DNA of 64,000 nt from Microcaldota archaeon. Lineage in GTDB: Archaea; Micrarchaeota; Micrarchaeia; Anstonellales; Anstonellaceae. The notes beneath the pieces are model-generated. The model worked only from the letters and a program-made list of their open reading frames with translations, had not been told where the DNA came from and did no database searches. Position numbers and translations under genes: made by a program. The stretch lies in NCBI GenBank assembly GCA_026413805.1, contig JAOAKE010000001.1:23369-87368 (forward strand). The letters run 5' to 3'. Position 1 is the stretch's first letter. Each line of letters opens with the position of its first letter. Shown piece after piece: positions 1 to 7,580 of the stretch.

Positions 1-24
1 CTCGGAGATGTGTATAAGAGACAG
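1..24 (+). other. Residual Nextera sequencing adapter (artefact)
   Basis: The first bases match the 3' end of the Illumina Nextera Read 2 transposase adapter, including the 19-bp mosaic end that finishes in AGATGTGTATAAGAGACAG. This is library sequence, not genome. It marks a true contig edge, and genomic sequence begins at about base 25. Confidence 0.95.
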
Positions 25-240
25 GCTGTAGATGCCGAGCCCGAGTATGATTAAAATAAGGAGAATCCCTCCGTAAAATTCCTTTTTGTTTTTCATGCGC
101 TGGCCTATTGCAACTATCCCTGCTGAAATAAGATAGTGGACGAGTAAGATGAGTAGAACTGGCAAATACTCCTTCTTTTGGGGGGTTTGAGCCTGTGGTT
201 GCCCTTGGCTTGCTTGGGCAGGCTCGCTGCTATTTTCCAT
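25..240 (-). CDS. Partial membrane protein, 3' end cut by contig edge
   Basis: The first 72 codons of a minus-strand gene are present. The N-terminus is rich in Gln, Pro and Ala (about residues 5-20), followed by KKEYLP, a hydrophobic stretch (about 27-45), a short basic loop (QRMKNKK) and a second hydrophobic stretch (about 57-72). This suggests a small membrane protein with at least two transmembrane helices. It starts 9 bases after the GGGP synthase stop, so it is probably the third gene of that operon. The frame stays open into the adapter and the true C-terminus is missing. I do not recognise the family. Confidence 0.6.
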
Positions 241-249
241 TAGACCGCC

Positions 250-1023
250 TCATATTTTTTTCTTTCCTGCTTCACGGATTGCCTTTACCATCTGCGCCAC
301 TCGCCCCTTTCTGTCTCCCCCTGCTTCAAGGGCAGTGCCAACATGGACTGCGCAAGCGCCTGCAGAAATTATTGAGGCTGCTTGCTGTGGGGTGCGGATT
401 CCGCCTGCCACTATGTAGGGGATTGAAACGGAATTTGCAACTGCGCGCACCATTTCAAGTGGGGCGTGGCCATCTTTTGGGTTGCTGCCGCAGTCAGTTA
501 TTATGAAGCGCTGGCCTGAAAGCTCAGAGGCAGAGGCAAGGGCAGCTGCTATCTGGGGCTTGTCGCGCGGGACAAGGTTTGCATCGCCGACAAAGCCCAC
601 TGTGCCTCCTGGCGCAACCACGATATAGCCAACAGGCAGCGCCTCAATTTTTAGCTTTTTTACAAGCGGGGCTGCAAGCATCTGCGCCTGTGAAATCCAG
701 TATGGGTTGCGCGAATTCAGAAGGGACATGAAATAAACTGCGTCAGCGTGCTTGGTGAGGGTTGCGATGTTTCCTGGAAAGAGGACTAGCGGGATGTTTA
801 TTTTTTCTTTTATCCCTGCTGCAACAGTGTCCAAAAGCTCCCCTTGTGCCCCGATGCTTCCGCCTATCAATATCACGTCGGCCCCTCCCTCGCAAGACGC
901 CACTCCTGCCAAGATCGCCTCAGAGGGAGTCTTGTAATCTACTGGGTCAATTAGAGCAAAAAGCAACCCCCCTTTTTTGGCTATCTCATCGTTGATGTAC
1001 TTTTCAACCTTTCCGGCTGCCAT
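250..1023 (-). CDS. Geranylgeranylglyceryl phosphate synthase
   Basis: Forms the first ether bond of archaeal lipids by joining geranylgeranyl diphosphate to sn-glycerol-1-phosphate. The 257-residue TIM barrel shows the GGGPS/PcrB family motifs: DPVDY (26-30), GGS (54-56), LFPGN (81-85), SLLNSRNPYWI (100-110), the PVGYIVVAPGGTVGFVG block (about 130-146) and phosphate-binding GGIR (207-210). The length is normal. It starts 5 bases after the stop of the upstream epimerase gene, so the two are co-transcribed. GGPP synthase (40612-41607) and a geranylgeranyl reductase (12874-14100) elsewhere in the window supply the neighbouring steps. Function is confident from the family; substrate chain length is inferred. 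Confidence 0.95.
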   Translation of the reverse strand: MAAGKVEKYINDEIAKKGGLLFALIDPVDYKTPSEAILAGVASCEGGADVILIGGSIGAQGELLDTVAAGIKEKINIPLVLFPGNIATLTKHADAVYFMSLLNSRNPYWISQAQMLAAPLVKKLKIEALPVGYIVVAPGGTVGFVGDANLVPRDKPQIAAALASASELSGQRFIITDCGSNPKDGHAPLEMVRAVANSVSIPYIVAGGIRTPQQAASIISAGACAVHVGTALEAGGDRKGRVAQMVKAIREAGKKKI

Positions 1024-1028
1024 AAAAA

Positions 1029-1985
1029 TTACCTCGCTTGCCCTTCGCTTTTCAGGTAAAGGCCTACTACCTCTTTGATGCCCTCTTTTATTTTAACCCT
1101 TGCCTCAAAGCCCAGTTCCTCTTTTGCCCTGCGGGTGTCATAGGCCCGGTCGAGGGAAAGCTGGAGGATGTTTTCAGGGGAGAGCTTGTGGTCGCCGAGA
1201 AGGAACTTTACCTTTGCAACCGCAAGCGCAAGGGAAAGTGGGACTGTTTTGGCAGGTGCAGGAACCCCCAGCTCTGAGGCTGCAAGCAAGAGAAGCTCTT
1301 TTTGAGTCATCGCCTCGCTGCCCACTATGTTGTATTCGCGGCACGGCTCTATTTTAGAGTCAAGGGCAAGCAGTATTGCCTGCACTGCATCGCTGACGTG
1401 CAGGAGGGGAACCCTGTTGCTCCCATCACCTATTATTGCCATCTTTCCCTCTTTCAGCCTGCGCAGAACCTCGAAATACCCCTCCTCAAATCCAGGGCCA
1501 TAAATCATGCCAAAGCGAAGGAAAACAATTGGCAGGTTTTCACAATACTCCCTTGCGAATACCTCTGCCATGAGCTTGCTTTTCCCATAAGGCGAGTTGG
1601 CATTCAGCTCGAATGACTCGCTTACCAGCTGCCCTTTGTGCTCTCCATAGACTGATATGGAACTTGCAATCACTACCCGGTGCACGAAGCTGGGGCAGTT
1701 GGCAAGCAGGTTTTTTGTGGCAAAGGCATTGTGCAGCATAAGTTCATTATAAGGGTGCTCGCCGACCAAGCCGGCAAGGTGAACCACTTGCTGCACGCCT
1801 GCAAATGCCTCTTTTGGAAGCGGGCCAGATGAAAGGTCTGCCTCAAAGGCCTCGACGCCAGGAGGAAGCTTGTGCCTGCTTCCTTTTCGGACAACTGCGC
1901 GTATCTTGTCCTTGCGCGCAAGGAGGCGCTCGACAAGGGCCGAGCCGAGCCTGCCGGTCGCGCCAGTAATCAGCACGAGGGGCAT
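1029..1985 (-). CDS. NAD-dependent epimerase/dehydratase (extended SDR)
   Basis: A 318-residue extended short-chain dehydrogenase. The Rossmann motif GATGRLG lies at 8-14, the conserved Ser region ASSISVYG at about 107-114, and the catalytic Tyr133/Lys137 pair in YGKSK. Such enzymes usually act on nucleotide sugars, but the substrate cannot be told from sequence. The start at MPLVLITG is chosen because it sits directly before the Rossmann fold; the open frame extends much further upstream but that would overlap the divergent thymidylate kinase gene. It heads an operon with GGGP synthase, so a role in lipid head-group or surface-sugar metabolism is possible (inference). Confidence 0.88.
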   Translation of the reverse strand: MPLVLITGATGRLGSALVERLLARKDKIRAVVRKGSRHKLPPGVEAFEADLSSGPLPKEAFAGVQQVVHLAGLVGEHPYNELMLHNAFATKNLLANCPSFVHRVVIASSISVYGEHKGQLVSESFELNANSPYGKSKLMAEVFAREYCENLPIVFLRFGMIYGPGFEEGYFEVLRRLKEGKMAIIGDGSNRVPLLHVSDAVQAILLALDSKIEPCREYNIVGSEAMTQKELLLLAASELGVPAPAKTVPLSLALAVAKVKFLLGDHKLSPENILQLSLDRAYDTRRAKEELGFEARVKIKEGIKEVVGLYLKSEGQAR

Positions 1986-2037
1986 GGATATAGCATGGGC
2001 GCAATTGTTTAAATTTACAGCAGGCAAACAGAAAAGC

Positions 2038-2646
2038 ATGCTTATTGTATTTGAAGGGATTGACGGGTCGGGCAAAAACACGCAGGTCAAAAAGCTGGTT
2101 TCTTTTTTAAGGCGCAGCAAGATAAGGCACCGGCTGTATAAGTTCCCTTCGCGAAAGGCAAGGGAAGTCTTTGCCCACCTCTCTGGAAAAAGGACTGTTT
2201 CTGACGAAGAGCTCGCAAGGGCATTTGCCAAAGACATCCTGCGCGAAAGCAGGAAAATTTCAAAGGAAGTTGAGGGCGGCTTGGTAGTCATATGCGACCG
2301 CTATTTGCAATCTACCCTGGCATACCAAGGGGTGGGCCTGGGATACTTGAGGCTTAAAAAAGAACTGGAGGGCTATGGCGCCCCTGTCCCCGATGTGGTT
2401 TTTATTTTAGATATTGACCCGATGCTCGGGGCAAAAAGGAAGTCTTTGCAAAAAAAGCCAGACAGGTTTGAAAGCGATATTGGATTTTTAAAGAAGGTAA
2501 GGGAGAATTACCTTAGGATGGCAAGGGAGAATTTCCTTGCCTGCCGCTATGTGGTGCTGAAAGGCGAAAAGCAGCCCCAGGAGATATTTGCCGAGGTGCT
2601 GCTGCAAGTTGAGCCCATTCTAACAAAAAAAGCGCTCTTTTCATGA
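2038..2646 (+). CDS. tmk: Thymidylate kinase
   Basis: Phosphorylates dTMP to dTDP in the cytoplasm. The 202-residue protein begins directly at the P-loop region, FEGIDGSGKNTQ (about 5-16), and carries the DRY motif (87-89) followed by QSTLAYQG, both typical of the family. A C-terminal region rich in Lys and Arg has the lid-like stretch KRKSLQKKPDRFES. The start ATG at 2038 is preferred because upstream in-frame sequence overlaps the divergent epimerase gene. An AT-rich TTTAAATTTA element about 25 bases upstream is a likely TATA box, giving an almost leaderless message. Confidence 0.93.
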   Translation: MLIVFEGIDGSGKNTQVKKLVSFLRRSKIRHRLYKFPSRKAREVFAHLSGKRTVSDEELARAFAKDILRESRKISKEVEGGLVVICDRYLQSTLAYQGVGLGYLRLKKELEGYGAPVPDVVFILDIDPMLGAKRKSLQKKPDRFESDIGFLKKVRENYLRMARENFLACRYVVLKGEKQPQEIFAEVLLQVEPILTKKALFS

Positions 2647-2649
2647 CGG

Positions 2650-3027
2650 CTATGCCCCTGGGCGCTCGCACCTGAGGTCTGAGCGCATGTCATATCTCTC
2701 GGCTATTGTGCCGTCCTTTCCATAGCCGTATATAGTAAGGCGGATTACATAGGTGTCAGGATAGGAAGACGCCCCGCCATAGATTTTTACTTTTTTGGAA
2801 ATTTTCTCTTTGGGCAAGGCTATCCCGATTCGCATCCTGCCTTTGGAAAGCGACCTGTCAGGGGCAAGGGAAATTGCCTCTGGGACCGAGACATCGCACT
2901 CTACCCAGCGCGGCTCGCTTCCCTCGTTTCGCACCACCACTTCCATCTCCACTTCGTTGCGGATATATGCGGCCAGCCTTATTGGAGAAAACTGTGTTGA
3001 TGGGTTGAGCATTGTCGCACCGTCCAT
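2650..3027 (-). CDS. Small archaeal protein with Ig/CARDB-like beta domain
   Basis: About 125 residues, mostly beta-strand in character. The pattern RLAAYIRNEVEMEVVVRNEG followed by SEPRWVECDVSVP resembles the strand-turn-strand of CARDB or archaeal Ig-like folds, where two strands carry alternating hydrophobic residues around an NEGSEP turn. There is no signal peptide or membrane segment, so it looks cytoplasmic. The start at 3027 (MDGATMLNPS) is chosen because the open frame further upstream runs into the divergent regulator gene; 3012 is an alternative. It converges with tmk with a 3-base gap. Function is unknown. Confidence 0.7.
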   Translation of the reverse strand: MDGATMLNPSTQFSPIRLAAYIRNEVEMEVVVRNEGSEPRWVECDVSVPEAISLAPDRSLSKGRMRIGIALPKEKISKKVKIYGGASSYPDTYVIRLTIYGYGKDGTIAERYDMRSDLRCERPGA

Positions 3028-3079
3028 GAATACTGCTGCTGGACTTTTTAACTTTGCGTGCCAACAAACTTTTGGTTTT

Positions 3080-3553
3080 ATGGAGATGCCTGAGGCCAAG
3101 TTCATTCGCAGCGAGATGACACTGAGGGAGATGCAGCTGGGCGAAGAGGTCAAGCTCACGCGCAGGGGGCTGGTTCGCTGGCTTGCCCTCTCACTGGGGC
3201 TGATAACCCCGAAAGAGTCCAGGACTGGGCTTTTGGACGTCCTTGAAGCCCTTTTCTTTTTCCATTTTCAAAAGAAAGGGCTGCAGGACGACCCCACCAT
3301 CCATGAAATAATTGCAAAAGTCGGCGAGATAAAAAAAGGGGAGCCCAACCCAAAGGCAATCAGGTATCACCTCCTCCAGCTTAAAAAGCAGGGAATAATT
3401 GAGTCTAAAAAGAGGAAATACCGCTTTGTGCTTGCGCCCATGCAGGAAAATGACGACTTGGCAGTTGCGCTTTTGCACACCTACCGCAAAAAAGAGGAGG
3501 CTGCCTTTGAAAACATAAAAAAGGCCATTGCACTTCTTGAAAAAACGTTTTAG
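3080..3553 (+). CDS. Winged-helix regulator-like protein
   Basis: A 157-residue soluble protein. The centre (about 45-112) reads as a winged helix: a helical LLDVLEALFFFHFQ segment, an acidic DDPTIHEIIAKVGEI helix, then the recognition-helix-like AIRYHLLQLKKQGIIESKKRKYRF with the basic wing KKRKYRF. The C-terminus (125-157) is helical and may dimerise. The start ATG at 3080 lies 53 bases from the divergent start of the neighbouring gene. It is probably a DNA-binding transcription regulator, but its target is unknown; it could control the divergent Ig-like gene. Confidence 0.7.
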   Translation: MEMPEAKFIRSEMTLREMQLGEEVKLTRRGLVRWLALSLGLITPKESRTGLLDVLEALFFFHFQKKGLQDDPTIHEIIAKVGEIKKGEPNPKAIRYHLLQLKKQGIIESKKRKYRFVLAPMQENDDLAVALLHTYRKKEEAAFENIKKAIALLEKTF

Positions 3554-3555
3554 GC

Positions 3556-4548
3556 TCATATGCGGTCAAAATAAGGCAGGAAGACGGGCGAGGAAAGAAG
3601 GGCATAAAGCTCAAGGGCTGCAACTGCAGAGATTGCAAGGGAGATCAGCGGGTAGATTATAAGGTCGGCATCTGAAAGCGCAATCGCCCTGAATGAAAGT
3701 GGAAAGAGAGGCTGCACCTTGCCCCCAAAATCGCCTTCAGACATCTCATAGATGGCATTTCGGACAGCCCCTGTCTCATCCAAGTCCATAAGCGGAATTG
3801 AGGCAAATTGTGCGTTGAACTGCGCTGCTGCCTCAGAAGCCTGCGAGGCTGCCGAGGCAGTCTTGCTGGTGGTAAAGGTATGCAAGAAAATCAGTGGATA
3901 GATGACATAGGCAGATATTGCAATTGCCATTGCTGCTGCCCCCAGCCTGCGAGTTGCAAAAAAAGTGCGAAGGAGGAGGCCTGCTGGCAGGAAGACAACA
4001 AGCGCGGAGGTGCGGACTGCCTCTGCAAATTCAAGCTCAAAAAACGAAAGCGCTGAGCGCTCTGCCGCCTTTTGAGACGCCTCTGAGAGCTGCTTTGAGG
4101 CAGACTCAAGCGCGAAGAATGGCTGGGCAGAGACTACCCCCACTGAGACTTTCAGGGAGCTTGCAAACCCGACGATGTCTGCGCTTCTTGAGAGCTGCGA
4201 GGAGAGGTTGGAAAATGAGGTGGAAATTGCCTGCAGGTTGCACTCATAAAACGAATATGGCGAGCCTTGTGGGTTGGGGACTCCTGGGCAGCTTGGAAGG
4301 GAAGACTGAGGGACAAGGGCTGAAACACTGGTATCCAATAGGGCGGTAAAAGTGGCAAGTGCCCCTACCATTGCCGCAGAAATTATTCCCTGCCCTATTT
4401 CCTCTGCCCCGAAAATCCTCAGGCGCCTTGCTGAAAAGCCAAGCCCAACCCCATAGAGTATTCCGCCTATAAGAATGGAGATTGTGGCTGCTACTATCGC
4501 CAACTCGTAGCCTGCTTGCTGGCTGGCAAACTCAGATAAGAGTGACAT
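3556..4548 (-). CDS. Polytopic membrane protein of unknown function
   Basis: A 330-residue integral membrane protein. Hydrophobic segments lie near residues 14-37, 53-72, about 180-200, 205-230 and 300-325. A long, Ser/Ala/Gln-rich, probably extracellular region (about 75-170) contains two cysteines (SLPSCPGVP and FYECNL) that could form a disulfide. The few-helix layout with a large soluble loop recalls VirB6/TrbL-type channel proteins, but I see no motif that proves this. It follows another membrane protein gene on the same strand with a 10-base gap, so the two are probably co-transcribed. Confidence 0.7.
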   Translation of the reverse strand: MSLLSEFASQQAGYELAIVAATISILIGGILYGVGLGFSARRLRIFGAEEIGQGIISAAMVGALATFTALLDTSVSALVPQSSLPSCPGVPNPQGSPYSFYECNLQAISTSFSNLSSQLSRSADIVGFASSLKVSVGVVSAQPFFALESASKQLSEASQKAAERSALSFFELEFAEAVRTSALVVFLPAGLLLRTFFATRRLGAAAMAIAISAYVIYPLIFLHTFTTSKTASAASQASEAAAQFNAQFASIPLMDLDETGAVRNAIYEMSEGDFGGKVQPLFPLSFRAIALSDADLIIYPLISLAISAVAALELYALLSSPVFLPYFDRI

Positions 4549-4558
4549 AAACGCAAGG

Positions 4559-5083
4559 CTATTTTATGAAATGGGCTGCAATCGCGCCACCAAGTGAGCC
4601 CAAGGCAGCCTCAATGAAAAGGATGACTGGAAGCGAAAGGTAGAAAAGCCACCCTGACAGGGCAGAGCCAAAGGCAGGCTTGTCTGAAAGTAATGCAACT
4701 GCTGCCAGCATGGCAACTGAAAACAAAGAGCCTATAAAGGCTGCGGCTGCCCCGACCAATGCCCCCCTCGCCAAACTCAGCTGCTTTGAGCGGATTTTTT
4801 CAAGAGTCAGGGCGCTGACCACCCCTGAAAGGACTGGCATTATGCAGATTACTGGAAGGAAGACTGCTGAGATTATGTCGCCTCCTGGGAGAAAGAATAC
4901 AAGGGTTTGGGCAGCCACAAAAAACGAAAATAGAAGTATTGCCCCTGGCAATAGTGCAACTGAGTATTCGGCTGCGCTGCGGATTTTCCCCTTTGGCACA
5001 AAAGACAAAAGGGAGTGCTCCTCGCCTTCTTTGTCTCCTGGAGCATGCACCTGCTGCTTGTGGGCAGACAAAACAATCACCAA
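4559..5083 (-). CDS. Small multi-pass membrane protein
   Basis: About 170 residues with a polar N-terminus (HKQQVHAPGDKEGEEH) and five likely membrane helices starting at about residue 43. The helices are Ala/Leu/Ile-rich and contain the small-residue patterns GALVGAAAAFIGS and ALGSLGGAIAAHF. No family is recognised. The first in-frame initiators are TTG (5083) and GTG (5080); no ATG precedes the helices, so the start is uncertain. A TATA-like AAATATATAAG at about 5101-5111 on this strand sits at the right distance for a leaderless message. Its partner downstream is the 330-residue membrane protein. Confidence 0.65.
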   Translation of the reverse strand: MVIVLSAHKQQVHAPGDKEGEEHSLLSFVPKGKIRSAAEYSVALLPGAILLFSFFVAAQTLVFFLPGGDIISAVFLPVICIMPVLSGVVSALTLEKIRSKQLSLARGALVGAAAAFIGSLFSVAMLAAVALLSDKPAFGSALSGWLFYLSLPVILFIEAALGSLGGAIAAHFIK

Positions 5084-5118
5084 ACCAACTCACCATTTCA
5101 CTTATATATTTCTATGCG

Positions 5119-5499
5119 TCACGCTGCCTTTTTTTCTGGCTCCGCCGGCTTGGTGGGGGCTTGCTGTGCAGGAGGCTGCGCCTGTGATGAAGGCTGCTTT
5201 TCTGCTTCTTGGCGGGAAGCCTTTTGCTCCTGCTCAATGGCGTCGCACTTTTTTACGAAGTCTTCCAAAAGAATCGCAAGCTGGGCTCCCTTGTCAGTAA
5301 GCCGGTAGTAGTTTTGCTTGCCTTTCTTTTCCAGAAGGACAATGCCTCCCTTCCTTAGCTTTGAAAGGAGGTTGACTGTATGGACATATGAAGAATTTGA
5401 AGAGCGGGCAAGCTTTGAAGGATACCACTGCTGCTGGGTGTCTTTTAGCAGCAGAAGGACGCTTGCTGGCTTGATTTTTACAAACAGCCTTTTCATCAT
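5119..5499 (-). CDS. Winged-helix protein in the pyrBI operon
   Basis: A 126-residue protein. Residues 1-75 form a winged helix: SVLLLLKDTQQQWYPSKLAR, then a recognition-type helix SSYVHTVNLLSKLRKGGIVL, then the wing LLEKKGKQNYYRLTDKG. This resembles MarR/PadR-like or archaeal phage-type HTH proteins. The C-terminal tail (about 95-126) is low-complexity Gln/Ala/Pro/Lys. It starts 9 bases after the pyrI stop, with an AAGGAG ribosome site directly upstream of two tandem ATGs, so it belongs to the pyrB-pyrI transcript. Control of pyrimidine synthesis is a reasonable inference from context only. Confidence 0.78.
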   Translation of the reverse strand: MMKRLFVKIKPASVLLLLKDTQQQWYPSKLARSSNSSYVHTVNLLSKLRKGGIVLLEKKGKQNYYRLTDKGAQLAILLEDFVKKCDAIEQEQKASRQEAEKQPSSQAQPPAQQAPTKPAEPEKKAA

Positions 5500-5508
5500 A
5501 AACTCCTT

Positions 5509-5946
5509 TTAGGCAAGCTCTTCCGGCGAAAACAGCCGCTCACAGTGTCGGCAGCGGAATCTTTCCTTGCCTGCTGACATGAAAGTGGTTTCCGCGCGCT
5601 CGGTGTTGGTAATGCATTTTGGGTTGGGGCATTTTACTACTCCTGAAAGCGACTTTGGGGTTTCAACCGCCCGCTTTTCTACCACTTTGCCCTCTTTGAT
5701 TATGTTTATTGTTGCATGCGGGGAGATGAGCGAAACCCTGTTTGTGGTCTTTTCATCAAGAAAGACGCCTTCTATTTTCAAGATGTCTTTTCGCCCGAGC
5801 TTTTTTGACTCTGCGTTTATTATCAGTGCAACCATCTTTGAAAGCGGGTAGGTATTGGAAAGGAGGGCAAGCACCCGTGTGCCTGTCCCTGCCTTTATGT
5901 GGTCAATCACCGTTCCTTCGGCTATCTTTTCAACTTTCAGCGGCAT
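5509..5946 (-). CDS. pyrI: Aspartate carbamoyltransferase regulatory subunit
   Basis: Regulatory chain of ATCase. It binds nucleotide effectors and links catalytic trimers. The 145-residue sequence begins with the nucleotide-binding domain (AEGTVIDHIKAGTGTRVLALL) and ends with the zinc domain. The four zinc cysteines appear as CPNPKC (about 110-115) and CRHC (about 135-138). The C-terminal tail CERLFSPEEL is typical. It starts two bases after pyrB ends, so the two subunits are translated from one message in the usual archaeal pyrBI order. The presence of pyrI indicates an allosterically controlled de novo pyrimidine pathway. Confidence 0.96.
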   Translation of the reverse strand: MPLKVEKIAEGTVIDHIKAGTGTRVLALLSNTYPLSKMVALIINAESKKLGRKDILKIEGVFLDEKTTNRVSLISPHATINIIKEGKVVEKRAVETPKSLSGVVKCPNPKCITNTERAETTFMSAGKERFRCRHCERLFSPEELA

Positions 5947-5948
5947 GT

Positions 5949-6854
5949 CTATCTACCTTTTGCTGCCAGGTAAAGAACTGCCATTCGCACCGGCACGCCG
6001 TTCTTTGCCTGCTCAAAATACTTTGCACGCGGGTCAGAGTCCACTTCAGGCGGTATCTCATCCACCTTGGGCAATGGGTGGAGTATTGCAAGGTCGGGGT
6101 TGGCGTCTTTCAGCATTGCAAGGTCAACGCGAAACTCTTTTTGCATTTTTTCAGCCTCATATTGGTCTGAGAACCTTTCCTTTTGGATTCGGCAGACGTA
6201 AAGCACATCTGCCTCGCGCAGGTCAATTTCAGATGTCTGGTGTATTGTTGCCCCGAATTTCTCCTGCGTTTCTTCAATTATGTCCTCGTCCATGCGCAGC
6301 TGGATTGGGGAAATGAGAGTTATCTCTGCACCAAACATGCCTAAGCCAAAGAGAAGAGAACGCATGGTGCGGGCATGCTTCAAGTCTCCCATAAGCGAAA
6401 CCTTCAGCCCGCGTATTTTCTTCTTGATTTTTTTGATGGTGTATAGGTCCAGCAGTGTCTGTGTGGGGTGCTGGTTTGCACCATCACCGGCATTTATCAC
6501 GGGGTGCTCTGCTACATCTGCTGCAAAGCGCGCAGCCCCCTCATAAGGGTGGCGCAGAACAATGACATCGACATAGCCGTCAATCATCCTGATTGTGTCG
6601 CCAAGGCTTTCCCCTTTCGCGGTTGATGAGATTGAAGGGTAGAATGTCATCAGCTTTGCCCCGAGCCTCTTCGCTGCCGCTTGAAAGGACATGTTTGTCC
6701 GCGTGGAAGGCTCAAAGAACATGGTGGAGACTATCTTGCCAGCAAGAAGCCCGTCGGCTTTTTTTGAAAGCATCTTCTCCATCTTTGCCGCTTCCTCTAA
6801 AATGAGCTCAACATCTGCTTTGCCAAGGTCACGGATAGAAACAAGGTCTTTCAT
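5949..6854 (-). CDS. pyrB: Aspartate carbamoyltransferase catalytic subunit
   Basis: Catalyses carbamoyl phosphate plus aspartate to carbamoyl aspartate. The 301-residue chain has the carbamoyl-phosphate loop FFEPSTRTNMSF (about 44-55), the 80s-type loop with TAKGES, the VLRHP motif, and DGANQHPTQTLLDLYTI. The C-terminal aspartate-binding region is HPLPKVDEIPPEVD. The start MKDLVSIRDL is chosen for family fit; a TATA box (TTTATAAATA at 6883-6892 on this strand) lies about 33 bases upstream. The longer open frame upstream has no family similarity and overlaps the divergent lipoprotein promoter. First gene of pyrB-pyrI-wHTH. Confidence 0.97.
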   Translation of the reverse strand: MKDLVSIRDLGKADVELILEEAAKMEKMLSKKADGLLAGKIVSTMFFEPSTRTNMSFQAAAKRLGAKLMTFYPSISSTAKGESLGDTIRMIDGYVDVIVLRHPYEGAARFAADVAEHPVINAGDGANQHPTQTLLDLYTIKKIKKKIRGLKVSLMGDLKHARTMRSLLFGLGMFGAEITLISPIQLRMDEDIIEETQEKFGATIHQTSEIDLREADVLYVCRIQKERFSDQYEAEKMQKEFRVDLAMLKDANPDLAILHPLPKVDEIPPEVDSDPRAKYFEQAKNGVPVRMAVLYLAAKGR

Positions 6855-6882
6855 CCCCACACCACCTACATATCTTGCCCAA

Positions 6883-6892
6883 TATTTATAAA
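6883..6892 (-). promoter_or_regulatory. TATA box of pyrBI operon
   Basis: TTTATAAATA read on the minus strand, about 33 bases before the pyrB ATG. It implies a transcript with a very short leader. Confidence 0.6.
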
Positions 6893-6970
6893 CCGATTTT
6901 GGAGGGCAGCCGCTGAAGCTGCAATGGGCGGGTAGAAAAGTTTTAAATTCGCTTTCCCCCAAGCCCAAGC

Positions 6971-7576
6971 ATGAGGCTTCCTGCTGGCTTGGCATTGGCG
7001 ATGCTCTTGCTTTTTGGCTGCACTGGGTTTTTGCAAAACGAGCCATTGCCAGAGGGAATGACTGCAGATGGAAAGGCGTACCGGGGTGCAGCGGCGCCAA
7101 AATTAGTAATCTACGAATACTCTGATTTCCAGTGCCCTTTCTGTGCGCGGGTTCAGGGAACTGTTGAGGAAGTCCTGCGGGCTTACCCTGGCGAGGTCCA
7201 GCTCCAGTTCAGGCACTATCCTTTGGAGAACCTGCACCCAGAAGCATTCGGGGCTGCGGTTGCCGCAGTATGCGCAGAAAGGCAGGGGGCATTTTGGAAG
7301 ATGCATGACAAGATGTATTCCAACCAGCAAGCGCTATACAAGGAGAACTTGACAAGCTATGCCCATGAAATCGGGCTGGACATGAAAAAATTTGAGGAGT
7401 GCTTGGGGTCTGAAGAAGCTGCGCTTGAAGTAAAAAAAGAGATGGAAGAGGGTGCAAAAAAGGGAGTCCGGGCGACCCCCACTTTTTTAATAGGTGAAAG
7501 CAAGCTGGAAGGGGCTTTGCCTTTTTCAACTTTTAAAAGCATGATAGATTCCGAGCTTGCAAAAAAGCGAGGTTGA
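6971..7576 (+). CDS. DsbA-like thioredoxin-fold lipoprotein
   Basis: A 201-residue exported disulfide oxidoreductase. The signal peptide ends in a lipobox (LLLFGC, Cys17), so the protein is probably lipid-anchored outside the membrane. The thioredoxin-fold active site CPFC is at 55-58 after EYSDFQ, and the cis-Pro loop RATPTFLIG is at about 169-177, as in DsbA/thioredoxin_4 proteins. The helical insertion carries extra cysteines. A TTTTAAATTC TATA-like element about 25 bases upstream supports the ATG at 6971. The next gene is a cytochrome b5-like lipoprotein that overlaps by reading-frame extension, suggesting an exported redox pair. Confidence 0.9.
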   Translation: MRLPAGLALAMLLLFGCTGFLQNEPLPEGMTADGKAYRGAAAPKLVIYEYSDFQCPFCARVQGTVEEVLRAYPGEVQLQFRHYPLENLHPEAFGAAVAAVCAERQGAFWKMHDKMYSNQQALYKENLTSYAHEIGLDMKKFEECLGSEEAALEVKKEMEEGAKKGVRATPTFLIGESKLEGALPFSTFKSMIDSELAKKRG

Positions 7577-7580
7577 AAAA

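Noticed and set aside
1870..2037. Long N-terminal extension of thymidylate kinase
   Set aside because: It overlaps the divergent epimerase, lacks family similarity, and lies upstream of the TATA box.
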